DNA from: Vitis vinifera | Taxonomy: Eukaryota; Streptophyta; Magnoliopsida; Vitales; Vitaceae | Length of the DNA stretch: 64,000 bases | Assembly (NCBI RefSeq): GCF_030704535.1 | Contig: NC_081819.1 | Span: forward strand, 21,238,001 to 21,302,000 | Reading direction: 5' to 3' | Shown here: positions 44,746-57,805 of the stretch, one piece after another | How positions within the stretch are numbered: position 1 is the stretch's first letter | How the letters are laid out: every line of letters starts with the position of its first letter | Made by a program: the position numbers and the translations under genes | Notes under the pieces: model-generated | What the model saw: only the letters and a program-made list of their open reading frames with translations | What the model was told of the DNA's origin: nothing | Database searches by the model: none

Positions 44746-46691
44746 CTCTTAAAGCTCAGTTGCTGTCCAATATAAAGAGTAAACTTGAGATTCACATATG
44801 CCTTACTTCCAGCTAGAATGTGCCAAAATGAAGGCCCTGCACAGTGCACACAACAACTTCAAACTGAAAATGACCTCACATAATCAAATGCACATCCAGG
44901 TAACAACACCATGGGCTAAACTATGAAACAACTAATAAGAGTAACATAGATAATATCATTAAATCAAGAAAATGCTAAAACACATCTTTGTGCAAAAAAG
45001 GACTAGAAATTAATATGGCTAAATGAATAAATAAACAAATAATAACACCAAAATAATTCAGACACAACATCAAATATTTCCTGAATTTTGACTCTATAAC
45101 ATCCTCCTACAAACAAGCTCAACTCTTCAATCGTAAGTCTCAAATTTTGAAACCAAACATCAAAGGGTAACTGAGACTTAATGGATTTGGAGAGGTAGCA
45201 GGAGATAATATGAAGGAAAAATGCAAAAAGATGAGGGTGTATATGGTTTTTTTCAAGGAGGGAAGATGCACATACACTGCCATTGCTTTGATCAACATTC
45301 CTCTCTTTCATCTAATAAACATGGTTTAACATACTACAGTCGTTTCTGTAGATAGCCATTGGAACCCCATCTTCAAACCTCCAAGATTCTCGTCCCCTTC
45401 ATTCAAATATGTATATATAGATAGGCTCGGGCTTAGGCTCTAACTTTCCCTTCTTCATTTGAAAGTTAGGTAAGGTGGATTCGTCACTGTGCCACATAAG
45501 ACGGGAAATTTATGTCAGCGCACAATATTTTATTCAATCCCTCACTGATCAAGCTTGATAGCATTTAATTATTTAAATTAATTTCTACAGGCATTTTGAT
45601 ATTAATAGGAGTCTTAAATTAAATCAAACACACCAATCTTCAGCCAAGCACCAAAATAAAAAACAAATCACAAACAAACATAAACTCAAAAGCAAACAAA
45701 TCTGCCATGTTTAATCCAAGATTCAGACAATGATGTTCTGTTTTTTGCTGCTAAAATGGCTTAGGCCTTCAGATTCCAAACCAAGATTTCAAATTGTGAA
45801 ATTTTCTTTTATTTTCCTACTCAGTTCGCTAGACCCCAAGCAGAAAGAGAGTAAGCTTTACCACTGTAATTGATGAGGCCGATAAAGGCGCGACTGAGGA
45901 GTGAACGAAACGATGAACAAAGCGTTTCGTAGCAACGGGAATCAGACCGCTGCCGTGGCCGATCGGCAGTGGGCGGCGGCCATGACCATGGTATGGGAAG
46001 AGGGATTCGGGTTTGGGCCATGGCCGCACCCGCCGTGACAGGCGGTAATGAATGTGGCTCCGAAGGAAATTAGGGTTAGGGTTTCATTTTTCAATTTGTT
46101 TCCCCAAAATCAACTACCTCCTCGCAAATTGAATGAAATTCATTGTATTTTCAGTGAATAACTGATTAGAAATAGCAATAGAAATCAATTTTTTGTTTGT
46201 ATGAAAATCAAGATTCCTTGTCTTTGAAGATACTGTGATTCAACGTGATCAACCCAAATCCTGATGGCCTAACCCACAGTCAGCCCAAACATGCACCGAT
46301 GAGCTCATGTTCATCTATGTTAATGAATGGTAGACTTAATTTAAGTACTTCAAGTTGGAACATAGGTTAAGTTGAAAATTAAAATAGTTATTAATTCAAA
46401 TCGGACTTGGGTTCATCACGAACCCGACCCGACCCGCTTGAGTTGCACCCGCTATAAAAATCACATGAAAAAACCAATGTAACTGGATAAATCCTTAGGA
46501 GCTGATGGATTTTACTTGAACTTTTAGGCCATGATGAAAATCATGAAACAAAAAACAAACAGAGCTTTACAGAAAATAGCAGGACTCTGCCCAACATATA
46601 CTATACACAAAAACCTCTTACACTAAAGCTTCAAGTACAAATTACAAACAAAGCTTCCATAATCAACACAACTCTCAAAAGACTCACTTCA
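44746..46691. other. Upstream region of the first CNGC gene and intergenic DNA
   Basis: 44746-44830 matches the leader just before the partner's start codon (CTCTTTRTATYGGACA, then GAGCTT). A GC-rich stretch at 45850-46085 with a telo-box may be the promoter and an upstream leader exon on the minus strand; a donor-like CAGTG|GTAAAGC lies at about 45862. 46100-46691 shows no gene. Confidence 0.45.
46070..46085 (-). promoter_or_regulatory. Telo-box in the presumed CNGC promoter
   Basis: TTAGGGTTAGGGTTTC on the plus strand reads GAAACCCTAACCCTAA on the minus strand. It matches the plant telo-box (AAACCCTAA) often found near transcription starts. It lies upstream of the GC-rich stretch that may be the CNGC leader. 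Confidence 0.5.
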
Positions 46692-49600
46692 TTACCAACC
46701 TGCCGAAGTAAAATCAGGATCAGTGGGCTTCTGAGGCATCAAAGGTGGTAGTCTCTGTGGCAATCGGGTTCTGCGTCCACCGTTACGCCGCAGGGCTCGT
46801 AGAAGTTTGGCAGCAAACCTTGATGCAAAGACAGTGGCACCGAGGCTTGGAGAGGCACCTACCTCTCTTGATAAAGCATCTTGCAGCCTCTCTTCCGCCT
46901 CCTGTAAAGCCTTGTCCTGCTTCCTCCTCCTGTAACGCTGCCAAGCAGCTTGTATAAAGCAGGCTCCCCATGTCCTCCACTGCTGGGAGTAGAACCTGAA
47001 AGCAAGCATATCCCGATTTTTCAGTTTTATGTATCAGTTATCAGCAGTAGTAGACAAGGGAATTTTTTGTTTTTGTTTTGAGGCTTGCCTGAAAGTATAC
47101 TGGAGCTGCTTGCTGTGGAGACGGTAGAAGAACTGGGAGGCAACGGTTATCAGGTCATTGGACATTAGACCAAAGGCTTCAACCTCAGTTATGGCCTTTA
47201 CAGTTCTGGTTGAGATGGGGAGATTGGAAGAGGATTTGGACTCCAAGGCCCATGTGAGAAGCTCATCTCCACAGAAGTCACCAGCCTTGAGATAAGTTTC
47301 ATTGAAGAAGCCAGTTCTTCCACCATTGGTGGTTATAGTCGACAGCTTGCCTCGCATGATGAAGAAGATCTCATCAACAGGATCCCCCTCACGGAGAATG
47401 GTGCTGTTTTCTGTATAAAGAACTGGCTTTAGGTGATCACACAGTGCATCCAACAGTTGGCTGTCCATTTTTTCGAACATTGGCACCTAAAGGGAAACAA
47501 AGGACTATAAGGCATTGTAGCTGAAATCTAAGACAAAAGTATAAAGGAGATTTAGAAATGAACTTACTCTCATTAGCAGATTCCAGCAGAGATGGCGCCT
47601 TACGTCTCTCCTGAGGTCCTTGGGAAGATCTGAAATAAGTTTATGCTCCTGGACACCTCTGGTTTCTTGCCATTTGTATTGTTCATACCGCCTAATCCGC
47701 ACCCTCAGGGGGTCAGGGAGCAATCGATGAGCCATCCACTGCTCTGCATCCTGCCTTTTTACTCTCATCTCTTCGATTCTAACAGTTGTGGATTGCAGAT
47801 ATTTCTGTAACAGCACACAAACATGCTTTAGTAATCTTAGTACTTTAGCTAAAATTGGTGGGGTTCATGAGAATTAGTGCCTTGGCTCCAGTAGGAGCTA
47901 GATGGGGAAAGGAAGGCCAGAGAACAGAAACGCCGAGACAACAGAATGATCAAAGACTCTAGATTAGCATATGGGATGGAGTCATGGACATTTTTGTATC
48001 TCTGTTGCCAACTGTTAGACCATCCAAAACAACACCCATGACCAATATGGATAAAACTCTGATTTTCTCCAATAAGATATCCATAATTCATCAGTCCATC
48101 AGACCATTATACCATCAGGCTGTCGGTTGAAGGGTCTGAATGACAATGCAGACCATGCATACCATCTCAACATCTCATTTGTCGACATACAAATTCAAAT
48201 TGTGAAGAATGCAGAACAAGAATTCAACAGTTACCTGCATATTTCCAATGAGTAGTGAAAATAAAACCAATCCAAAGATGGAGATAAACACAGCAAAGAA
48301 GATCTCCTCGATGAAAGTGCTTGTTTTGAGGTTCTGTCCCAGAGAACTGAAAAATAAGAACAATTGATTCAGCTCCAAGGAAGAATAACCATTAGAGTTA
48401 AACGTGATGCAATTCAGTTGCACGAACCTAAGATTTCTCAGACCCCACCAAAAGCAGTAAAAGAATTTATTTTGGAAATCTTTTCTTTCCACCACATGAG
48501 ATTGAAGAGCATCAAAGAATATTCCAAAGTTAAACGTTGTTGTATTCACAATATCATCAGGGTCGATAAGAGGACAAGCTGCATTTAGACAATCATGAAC
48601 CTGTGGAGTAATATTATTTCGTCTACTTTCTGCTCCACAGTACAAACCTACAGGATTGAAACCACATGACCGACTTCCCTTTACCCAGCAGGTATTTTGT
48701 CGTTCTATTGCAAACAAGTACCAAAAAGCTCCAACTACCTGGTGCATCAGATTGATGAAACAATCAGAAAATCCATATGATAATTGAAATTCAACTCCAT
48801 CATAGAAAACCGTCAACAAGGTATTAGTTTCTTGGTAGTGTCAAGGTTAGAGACAATCAAAATCAAACTCACATGACTGGCCAGCATATAGAGGCAGAGA
48901 TTGAAAACAGCCCCAGCCCATGCGGTTTGAGTAATAATGCCAGAAGTTGTCGTCACTTCTTTATATAGTGGATAAATCCGGAGTAGTCTCGGCACATACT
49001 GGGAGAAAATGACAGACTTCAACAAGTCCTTTGTATTCAATGAAACCGGTCCTTTCACTTCAGCTTTGACGATCAGAATAACCAACTGAAGAGATTTAAA
49101 CAGAAGCCATTGAATTGCATGACAAACAAAAAATAAATGCATCAAAAGCATGCCTCTAGGCTTCATTGAATCATATTTTCATTGTAGAAAATGAGTTTTT
49201 CTATTGAAAACAACCAGGGAATTGTGTCAAGGCATATAAATCAAACAAACAAGCATGTATTTCTACATGGATGTGAGGGCTGAGGATCTAAAAAGGCCAA
49301 GAAAATGCCACCACATACCTGTGGGAGGGGAAGGATTGAGAGAATATCGATAATGAAGTAGGTGGACAAGTATCTTTTCGCTATAGCTGAAGGGGCTTCA
49401 ACTAATTCACCCCTCCCAAACACTCTAGAAGAAGGGGCGATAAACCCAGTATGGAACTGAAAGATAATATGAAGAATGTAAAAGATGTCCACAATTGAAC
49501 GAAGAACACAAGCAATGACCCCCAGTTTCGTGTCCAAATCAAGGCAGGTCTCCTCGCGATGAAGAATTGGGATGTAAAAGAAAAATGGATCCAAGGCAAC

Positions 49601-50197
49601 TGCAAGTACAGTAGAGATGAGGAATACTTTATTCCACTCCTGAAGAAACGAACCCTGGGGGTCAAGAATTTTCTTCCTGGGACTCTTCAATTCTTTTGAT
49701 GGCTTTCTGGTTCTTGAAGGGAGGCTTAGTGATTTTCTCCAGCTCTGAATCCTTTCCGAAACTGTTGCAAATCCTTCCTGAATCCTCTCAAGAATTCCAC
49801 TTATAGTTGCTCTAGTTCCTCTCCGGTATGGGGGGAATTGCCCCTCAGAACTCACGGATCTTGCTGGACTCCATTCCTGAAACCTGAACAGAACAATCAA
49901 AAGTCGTTTCTAGAATCAGTTCAGAACAATGCCCAACAAATAAACAGCACACAGGATGATGTTAAGCATACTGCAGCCTTCTAAACCTCTGCTAAAACCC
50001 GAAACCAAAGAGATGATCATAACCAACCAAACATCATTTTATTCAGAACACCAGATGAATGAACAGAACCAAAAAGGATAGGTGAAATTTTTTTCAGAGA
50101 ATTGAGCAGATTAGTAGAAGCAAAGTCTACAAAACAGAATGATGCAAGAACCTAAACTCCAACAAACTAACCTTACAAATTTCTGCTTGAAATTCAT
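46692..50197 (-). CDS. Group I cyclic nucleotide-gated channel (CNGC1-like), full length
   Basis: Eight coding exons: 50197-50172, 49883-49319, 49085-48873, 48738-48428, 48346-48235, 47804-47568, 47486-47089 and 46995-46692, for 721 aa, the usual group I length. The start MNFKQKFVR runs into RFQEWSPARS across intron 1. Spans begin near residue 90 (WNKVFLISTVLAVALDPFFFY). The pore is GLRNLSSLGQNLKTSTF. The CNBD has GDELLTWALES with the S-x-T...EAFGL tail of the plant signature. The IQ motif is WGACFIQAAWQRYRRRK. Function as a plasma-membrane Ca2+/K+ channel regulated by cyclic nucleotides and calmodulin is known for the family. Intron 7 begins with GC (CAG|GCAAGC). It is a tandem paralog of 41739-44745, with matching exon borders. 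Confidence 0.95.
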
Positions 50198-51930
50198 AAC
50201 TTAAGCTCAATTCTTGTCCGATACAAAGAGTCAACTTGGGAATCAGGTGCAATTTTTTTTTATCCAGCTAGAAAATGCTGAGATCATTGCCCTGCAAAAA
50301 CCACCTTCAAGTTGAAATGGCCTTTCAACATTAAATGCAATGGCAGACTATAATTTATAAATAGGTTGTTCGAAAGCAAAATAACAAATGTTAATAACAC
50401 ATACGATGGTAGTAATCCTTTTATCCCATGTTTGAATCAATAAGAAGGAACCAGTCAATTCATATAATAATCAATATTGTTGTTCCATGTGGACCAAAAA
50501 AATGGGAAAAAACTCAAAAAGTCAATCTGAATAACTTAAAGTGTCAGAGAAAAGGCCAAATGGCCAATGCCTTTATGAAACATACCAACCATCTGTTGTA
50601 TGAATCTATTAAGAATTTGCTAAAGAAGAAAAGTAAAATTTCAATATATATATATATATATATATATGAAATAGAATTTTTTAAGATATTGAGTTGGCCA
50701 CAGCCACAATTGATGTAATAATGAAAACAAGAGTCAAAGATTCAGACTAAAATTTTAAACCCCCACCATTTCCATGGGCTGATTCAAGGAAACAACCGAG
50801 ATTTCATATTTAGTTGAAGATAGAAAACGGAAAAAGCGCATGAAGAAAACAAGATTTAACTTCCTGTTTGGTTGCAGAGAAAACCCAGGAGAAGAAAAGC
50901 AGATATTGGGTTTTCATGCACGATTCATGTCAGCAAAATATAATAATGGACGAAAACGAAATTTAATTTTCTGTTTGGCTGCTGAGAAAGCCCGGCATAT
51001 CAACAAGCAGAGAGGAAAAAGGAACATGACTTGATTCTATTCCTTCAATAATCGAAGCCTGTAACCACTTCTTTTGATTGAAAATATCACTTCAACTAAC
51101 CCTGCAACCATTTCTTTCTTTAGCCTTTTTAATTTTTAAAAAAAAAAAAAAACAAAAAACAAAACTCAGGGTAGAAAATAAAATAATGGACGAACAAAAC
51201 CAAATTTAATTTTCTGTCTAGCTGCTGAGAAAACCCGGGATAAAAACAAGCAGGGAGGGAAAAAGAAAATGATTTGATTCTATTCTTTCAATAATTGAAG
51301 CCTGCAACCACTTCTTTCAATTAAAAATATCACTTCTAAAACTTAAAGAAAGTAATAAAGCTCTTTAAATTCTTTTAAAAACAAAACTCAAGGTAGAAAA
51401 TTGATCGGGTGCAAAAACAACAGAACTCTCTGTTTGGTTCCCGAGAAAACTCAGGAAAAATAAATGAAACAGAAGCAAAACAGAGCTTCCAAAAGTTACA
51501 TGTCTCTTGCGCGTAAAGGGTATCCAGAAAACCAAAACCCCACCTTAACTACGCCCTCTAGCAGAACCTCCGCTTTCTCCAGCTTAGTTCCTGCACTTCT
51601 CCCACACTTTCTCAGTTCCCAAACTGAACACCCACTTCAAAAACAAAAAGACCCAGTTGCCGAAATAAAAGGGGGGCGTACCAGTGCATGGTGATCTTCC
51701 ATGGAAGGTCATACAAATGCGACTACACGGAGAAACTTCGTGGAGAGCCTCCAGTGGCAGTTGTTCGACGTCGTTTAAAGAGAAAAGAGTGAATGAGTGG
51801 TGAGGCTCCAAGAAATTGTATGAATTGTAGAGTGGGCATCCCGGTCCTATTCGATAGGACTTTCTTTGTAGGACCCTCTTCTTCTTTCTTGGCATTTGCC
51901 GAAAAATTATAAAAGCTGCCATGAAAGCTG
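50198..51930. other. Upstream region of the second CNGC gene
   Basis: Contains a TA microsatellite (50644-50667) and three diverged copies of a segment like GAGAAAACCCRGGA...AAGCAG...TTGATTCTATTC (near 50877, 50975 and 51222). A GC-richer stretch at 51530-51900 could be promoter or leader exon. The open frame at 51584-51922 (-) has no domain. Confidence 0.45.
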
Positions 51931-53454
51931 ACTTGACTTCTGATCTTTTTCCATTGAAGTGTGAGGCTACTTCTACTTCTATTGTTTAGCCAATTAATTT
52001 TAAAAAAAAAATTAAATTTTGGAAAATATAATTATATGTAATTTATAATCATCACAAAAATTTAATTCAATTGAATTAAATTGTTATGATTATAGATTTA
52101 CAATTTTAATGATCATAATATAATCCAATGGACTTGCCTAATTATATTCATTTGGATTTTTTATTTTTGAAAAAAATAAAAAATAAAAATAGTAATAATT
52201 TGTATATAAAATGCTAAATTTATCTTAAAAGATAATAAATTTTTAAAATCGTTTAAAATTTTGAGATATTAAAAAAATTTATCTGTCACAAGTTTTAAAA
52301 ATTTTAAAAATATACAAGATAAATCTACAATTTTTATATAAGAGTTAACATATTTTATATAAAAAAAATATTATTATTTTTAATTTTTAAAATATAAAAC
52401 AAAAATATATATGTATATTCCAAAAAGGAAATTATTTTCATTTTCTTATATGAAAAAATTATTATTTTTTATTTTTTATTTTTGGCTTCTTCTCCTCAAG
52501 TAAAGTTAGTAAAATAATTAAATTAATAATAAAATATGGTTGCTTTGACATCATATTTGATGTATTTTTAAAATAAAAAAAATTGCCTCAAAATTTTTTG
52601 AATGGAAAAAATTAAATTAGATAAAAATCAACTTTAAACCTCATTGAAAAATTAAATTTCCATTGTACTTATACAATAAATTTAATCCATAAAATGATCG
52701 GGCTTAGCTCGGGAGTGAAATTGAAATTAAAGTCACAATTTCTAAAAGATAATATTAGTATTATAAAAAATATATTAAATATTAGAAAAACTTACCACAT
52801 AAATCAAAATACAATTATTAATATAAGTAATATTTTTTTAATTTTTATATTTAATTATTTTTAAAACTATAAATTTTATCAATAAAATTAATCAAGTATA
52901 AATAAATAAAAACTCTTATTAAATTTAAAATAAAAATTTTTGGCCTCTAATAATTGCAACCAAACATACTTTTAAGGCTATGTGAAAAGTAGATTCCATA
53001 AGGCAAGCTTTAATAAAGCAAGCAGGATTCACTAGGCTGAAAATGTTACAAGATAAGCATCTTCCGGTTTAATCACATGCTATCAACTCCACCACAAAGT
53101 GGTGTTCGCCGTTTGATTGATTGATTTTGGAAAGTCTGACTTAGGATTGCATGATGGGGACGGTCGTGATTATGGGAAACATGGGTTATTATCGGAAGCC
53201 ACATGGCATGGGATCATCAATCATTGGGATCCACAGGTTGATCAAATGTCACTGTTCTAGATAAATAACATAAGAAAAATAAAATCATTAATCTGTATAT
53301 CTCAAGTTCCCAACAACCTCAAGATTTTATATTATAAAATTTAATTTCCACGTATTTTAAAATATACAAAATTTAAAAATTAAATTTCTATTGGATAAAA
53401 TCTAATATCAATGGGTCATTCTCACGTCAACGAAAATGATGCGTGTTGAGCTTC

Positions 53455-53462
<8 letters not shown>

Positions 53463-53504
<42 letters not shown>
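53463..53504. repeat. TA microsatellite
   Basis: About 20 uninterrupted TA units. Confidence 0.9.
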
Positions 53505-53508
<4 letters not shown>

Positions 53509-53600
53509 ATTTGACGTGTAAATTATTGACAAAGTCATTTGATTTTTAATTTTTGGAAACCAATTCCAAAAATCACAATCACAACGGATTCTTTATAATC

Positions 53601-54114
53601 TGTTTGATAACGATTTTAACAAATATTTTTAATTTTTTTAATATTTAAAATTTTTAACCCTTTTAATATAGGAAGCACTTTTAATGTAAAAAGTGTTTTT
53701 GAAAAAAGAAAATAAATATTTGATAAAATTTAGGAATTGTTTTTAAAATGTTGAAAAATTATTTGTAATGTTAAAATAATTACTTATAGTGTTTTCTGAA
53801 TAAATAATCTATAGGTGAATCTTCTCAAAATACTTTTGAATAAAATACTTTGGTAAAAAATATGTTTAATAAAAACACTATCAAAAATGCACTTTTAAAA
53901 TACAGTTGAAAGTTTTTATGCTTAAAATGCTTTCAATGAAAGTGTTTTTAAAAGATTAATGAATGAAATATTTTTTCATAAAATATTATAAGTGAATTTT
54001 GAACATATAAATGATTTTTAAAAATATTTCCTAAATTTTATCAAATACTTTATATTTTTTTTTCGAAAACATTCTTTTAAGATAAAAACACTTTTTATAA
54101 TTGTTATCAAATGG
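53601..54114. mobile_element. Palindromic MITE-like element
   Basis: The left end TGTTTGATAACGATTTTAAC is mirrored by the right end ATAATTGTTATCAAATGG. The interior is AT-rich with repeated AGTGTTTTTRAAA motifs in both orientations. Target duplication is not clear. Confidence 0.5.
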
Positions 54115-55474
54115 TTAACATCTTAATCTGAACTTAACAAAAAGACTAAAGACAATATTGATTATCATTTGGGAAAGTCATTTTTTAGCTTATATAGAGT
54201 CTTTTCAACTTTAATTGAATGACTCTTTTTGTAAAAAAATAAAAAAAAAATTATTTGAAATCAATTTTGTGTTCAACAATAGTAAAAAATAAATCTAAAT
54301 TAATGTTTTTATTTTTACATTTATAACAATCATGATTTTATCTTCAAATTCTACCTTTTAATATAAATAAGTGGGTGGGCCAACAAGATTAAAAAAAAAA
54401 ACATCTACTTTTGATTCGAACGTATGATAAGAAATTAGAAAAATTAAAGTTAATCATATTGTCTAATTGTTTCCTTGTCTAATGGGTTTTCCAATTATGC
54501 GTTGGGTAGATAGGGTTCCCACTTTCCACTTTCCACTTTCCACTTTTCCCTTTAAGCCTTTGGGCAGGTGGTGAATTTTCTTCTTCTTTTTTCATTTTTT
54601 TTAATGAAAAAAAAAAAAAAATCAAGCTTTAAGCCTTTTTTTAACTTTTGACATGGTCCACTGGCTGAGCCCCTCCCACCTTCCGAGGCTTGACCTCCTC
54701 TTTTGTGAGTCTACGCCGCCTTCAAGACTTGACCCCGGGTTGGGAGTGTTTAGAAGGATCCGAGAAATAGCTATGATTTTTAAAAATTTTTATTTTCAAA
54801 AAAAAAATATTATTTAGAAAATAAATATAAAAATATGACATTTCTTTACTATATATTAAGAATATGTTCGAAAGAAAAATGCTAAAAAAAAATTTTATAT
54901 ATATATTTGATTGCGTTATGAAAAATATCAAAAAAAGTCAAAAATAATTAAAATTGATTATAAATTTACATATTTTTAATTTATGTAGTTTTTATATCAA
55001 AGATTTAAAATAAATTAAATAAATTTAAAGTAGTATATATAATTTATTAATTTTAAATTTTTTTTTCTTTTATATTTTTCGAGACCCAAACACAAACTCA
55101 ATCCGAGGACTCCAGACTCTTAGAGCCTATCCATATTAAGGAACCCTTTCCTTGCAAGAAAACATAGAAATTAAAATTATAATATGAATGCAGATAATTA
55201 TTTTGAGGCATTTTTAGGGTTACCAGTACCTTTTTCCACACGTTAGGGCTGAATTATACAATCACACACAAAATTCAATGAACTTGAATGCCTTGTGTAC
55301 TTAGTCCTCGAATATTTATTCATCTTTCAAACTCCATGCCCCAATTTTCATTGTCAATCACAATTCATCTCAAAATTGAAATCTTGGGCTTTTTAACAAA
55401 AGTTCAAGAAAAATCTAACCAATTAGTTCTCGATCATCATCCTATCATCTACGATATATTTTTTAAAAGATTAA

Positions 55475-55698
55475 GAGTGTGTTTGATAATGATTCTAATA
55501 AATATTTTTAATTTTTTTTTTTTATACTTGAAAGATAAAAAAATTTTAATATTAAAAATATTATAAACACTTTCTAAAATTATTAATATTTGATGATGAT
55601 TTTAGAAAGTGTTTTTAAACTTTTATACATTTAAAAAATTTTATCTTTCAAATATTAAAAAAATTACAAATACTTATAAAATTGCTATCAAACGCACA
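55475..55698. mobile_element. Palindromic MITE, about 224 bp, flanked by TTAA
   Basis: Long inverted arms: GAGTGTGTTTGATAATGATT... on the left and ...AATTGCTATCAAACGCACA on the right. Each arm contains AATATTTTTAA/TTACAAATACTT and ATCTTTCAA/TTGAAAGAT, meeting around AGTGTTT/AAACACT. TTAA sits at 55471-55474 and 55699-55702, fitting a TTA-type duplication (Tourist/Harbinger-like) or TTAA. Confidence 0.65.
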
Positions 55699-57029
55699 TT
55701 AAGTTTATTATAAAAACAGATAAGAAAACATGGCATTTGATAGTGATTAAAGTATCATATTTTTATATTTATTTTTAATAATATTTTTAAAAAATATTTA
55801 ATTAATATAAAAACAATTATGATTGTTAAAAATCACACATATAACCTTATTTTAACCTATTAATATATAAAAGACGTAAAAAAGAATTAAAAATTTATAA
55901 ACTTTAAATCTATTTTTGATATTTTTGTTAATCTTTTTTGAAATGATGTGTATTGCATTAGCATGAAAACAACAAAACTTTTACATGACCTGTACACATC
56001 TGATAAAGAAAGCTTATAAATGGCCTGTACACATCTAATGAAGAAAATGAACCCAATCTTGCAGTAGGGTTCAAAAAAATTTCTAGCTGTCTGGTTTTTC
56101 ATAGGGATACAGCCATCATGGGACCATGAGGAGGACGCTCATTCGGATAAGGAACAAGTTCGATTTCGAAGTGATTCTTAGAAAGAAAAACGTTTAAAGT
56201 GTGTTTGGTAGTTTTTTTTTTATTGAATGTGTTTTTTTTTTAATAGATAGAATTACTTGTTAAATAATTTTTTAAAAATATTATAATGATTTTTGAAAAT
56301 TATATTTGATTTTTTAAAATTTTAAAAATATTTTTTAATTTTATTTTTTAAAATTAAATGTTTCCTAATTGTACCCTAGGATTTGTGTGGATGGTGAGGC
56401 CCTATGCCATGTATTTGTGCCACCTCAAGTCCGGGTTTTCTTTAAGAGTAGTGTATTTTTTTAGAACTCGAAGCATAAAAATAATAATAAATTTATAATA
56501 TTTTTAATTTTAAATAAAATTTGTTTTTTCAAAAGATAAGTTCGGTATAAAAATTAACTCTTCTCTCCAAAAGATGAATTCAATGTAAAAAAAAGTGAAC
56601 TCAATATCTTTTTTTTTAAAAAATGATATCATCTTTTGAAAAGATGAAATCAATGTAAAAAGGGAATTCGTCTTTTCAAAAGAGAAATTTAGTTACAAAA
56701 AAAATCATTGACGGTAGTTTTGTTTTTATTTTTTAAATAATTATATTTCAATAATATTTTAAAAATAACATTTTTATTATAAAAAAAAAAAATCCCATCC
56801 TATGTACATGAAAGGGATTTTATTTCGTAACAAATTTTTAGTACATTTTTCTTCTTTTTCATTTTTATTTTCTTATGCTCCTTCAAATTAATACTCAAAT
56901 ATTATGGATTTTGCAGGAGAAATTAAAATAAGAATAACTGTAGACATCTCCACTGTGAAAAGCAAAAGCGTGACAAAATCAGTCATCACCAAATCATATA
57001 TTGAAAATCTAGATAAACTGGGCTCGAGA

Positions 57030-57150
57030 GACCTCTTTCTTACTTAATAAATAGTGCATAGATCTGATTAACAATCAGTTGAGAATCGCCATACACTGTA
57101 AGAGGATCAATCTTCATCTCCAAAGCTATACCAGCTTCCTACTTTTCTGG
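57030..57150 (-). mobile_element. RNase H-like retroelement remnant
   Basis: The minus strand encodes EAGIALEMKIDPLTVYGDSQ followed by LIVNQIYALFIK, resembling the RVT_3-type RNase H motif (vYGDSQLvinQ) of plant retrotransposons. Adjacent sequence to about 57480 may belong to it. It is a broken fossil fragment; family not resolved. Confidence 0.5.
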
Positions 57151-57805
57151 TGAAGATTGGACTGGTTGAGCTGCAAAAATTTTCATATGCTGTGACCCAG
57201 GATTCCCCTAGAAGGGCACTCACAGGGCATACCAGGACTCTGGAAGTAGAGCAACTCTTTTGTGGTAAGTCGCTTCGGGATGAACACGTTAGAATACAAT
57301 TTTATGAGGTTCCATGAGGAGAGCATCTGTGGAAGTCAAATGCATGATTCCGCAACCTGTAAACTATTTGGTATTAATCATGACCCCTCTAGCTGGTATG
57401 ACGATAAACAACCAAGTCGTCACTTTCATCTACATATATAAAGTGCAATCGAGCAAGCAGTCTTTTATGTAGTATGATCAATCAAGCCTCCCGCTGATTG
57501 CACGGCCATTGATTTTTCATTTTTAAGAAGCCCCTCCAAACTAGAATTCAGGAGTTTTTCCAACTATACCCAATCTAAAAAAAAAAATTGATCATAAAAT
57601 AAAAAGAAATAAATTTAAAATAACAATAATTTCTTGACTTTAAATCTTTTTTTTTTTTTTGTTCTAACAAATTTTCTGAAAACTAGACATAGCTTAAAGC
57701 TTTTTCAATCTTCCCTTACCGGCCTAGGATTGCTATTGAATCCATCAATGTGGTCATAACCAAAATGAAGTGTTGAGGTAGTGCAAGCTGATCTAATGAG
57801 CCAAA
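57151..57805. other. Flank between retroelement remnants
   Basis: Possible continuation of the RNase H-bearing fossil to about 57480, then AT-rich sequence. No host gene is seen. Confidence 0.35.

Larger units (their letters stand above)
51931..57029. other. Long AT-rich intergenic DNA with MITEs
   Basis: No gene seen. It holds two palindromic MITE-like elements (listed separately), a TA microsatellite at 53463-53504, a CACTTTC minisatellite at about 54519-54550 and many poly-A/T tracts. A less AT-rich island at 52980-53250 has no recognised content. Confidence 0.5.

Noticed and set aside
45821-46029. Small Pro/Arg-rich frames upstream of the first CNGC gene
   Set aside because: They lie in a GC-rich presumed leader next to a telo-box, and two frames overlap. 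They are more likely leader sequence than a protein.
46070-46085. Interstitial telomere repeat
   Set aside because: Only about two telomere units are present; a promoter telo-box is the simpler reading.
51584-51922. Minus-strand 112-codon frame upstream of the CNGC gene
   Set aside because: No domain or homolog is recognised, and it sits in the likely promoter/leader of the CNGC gene.
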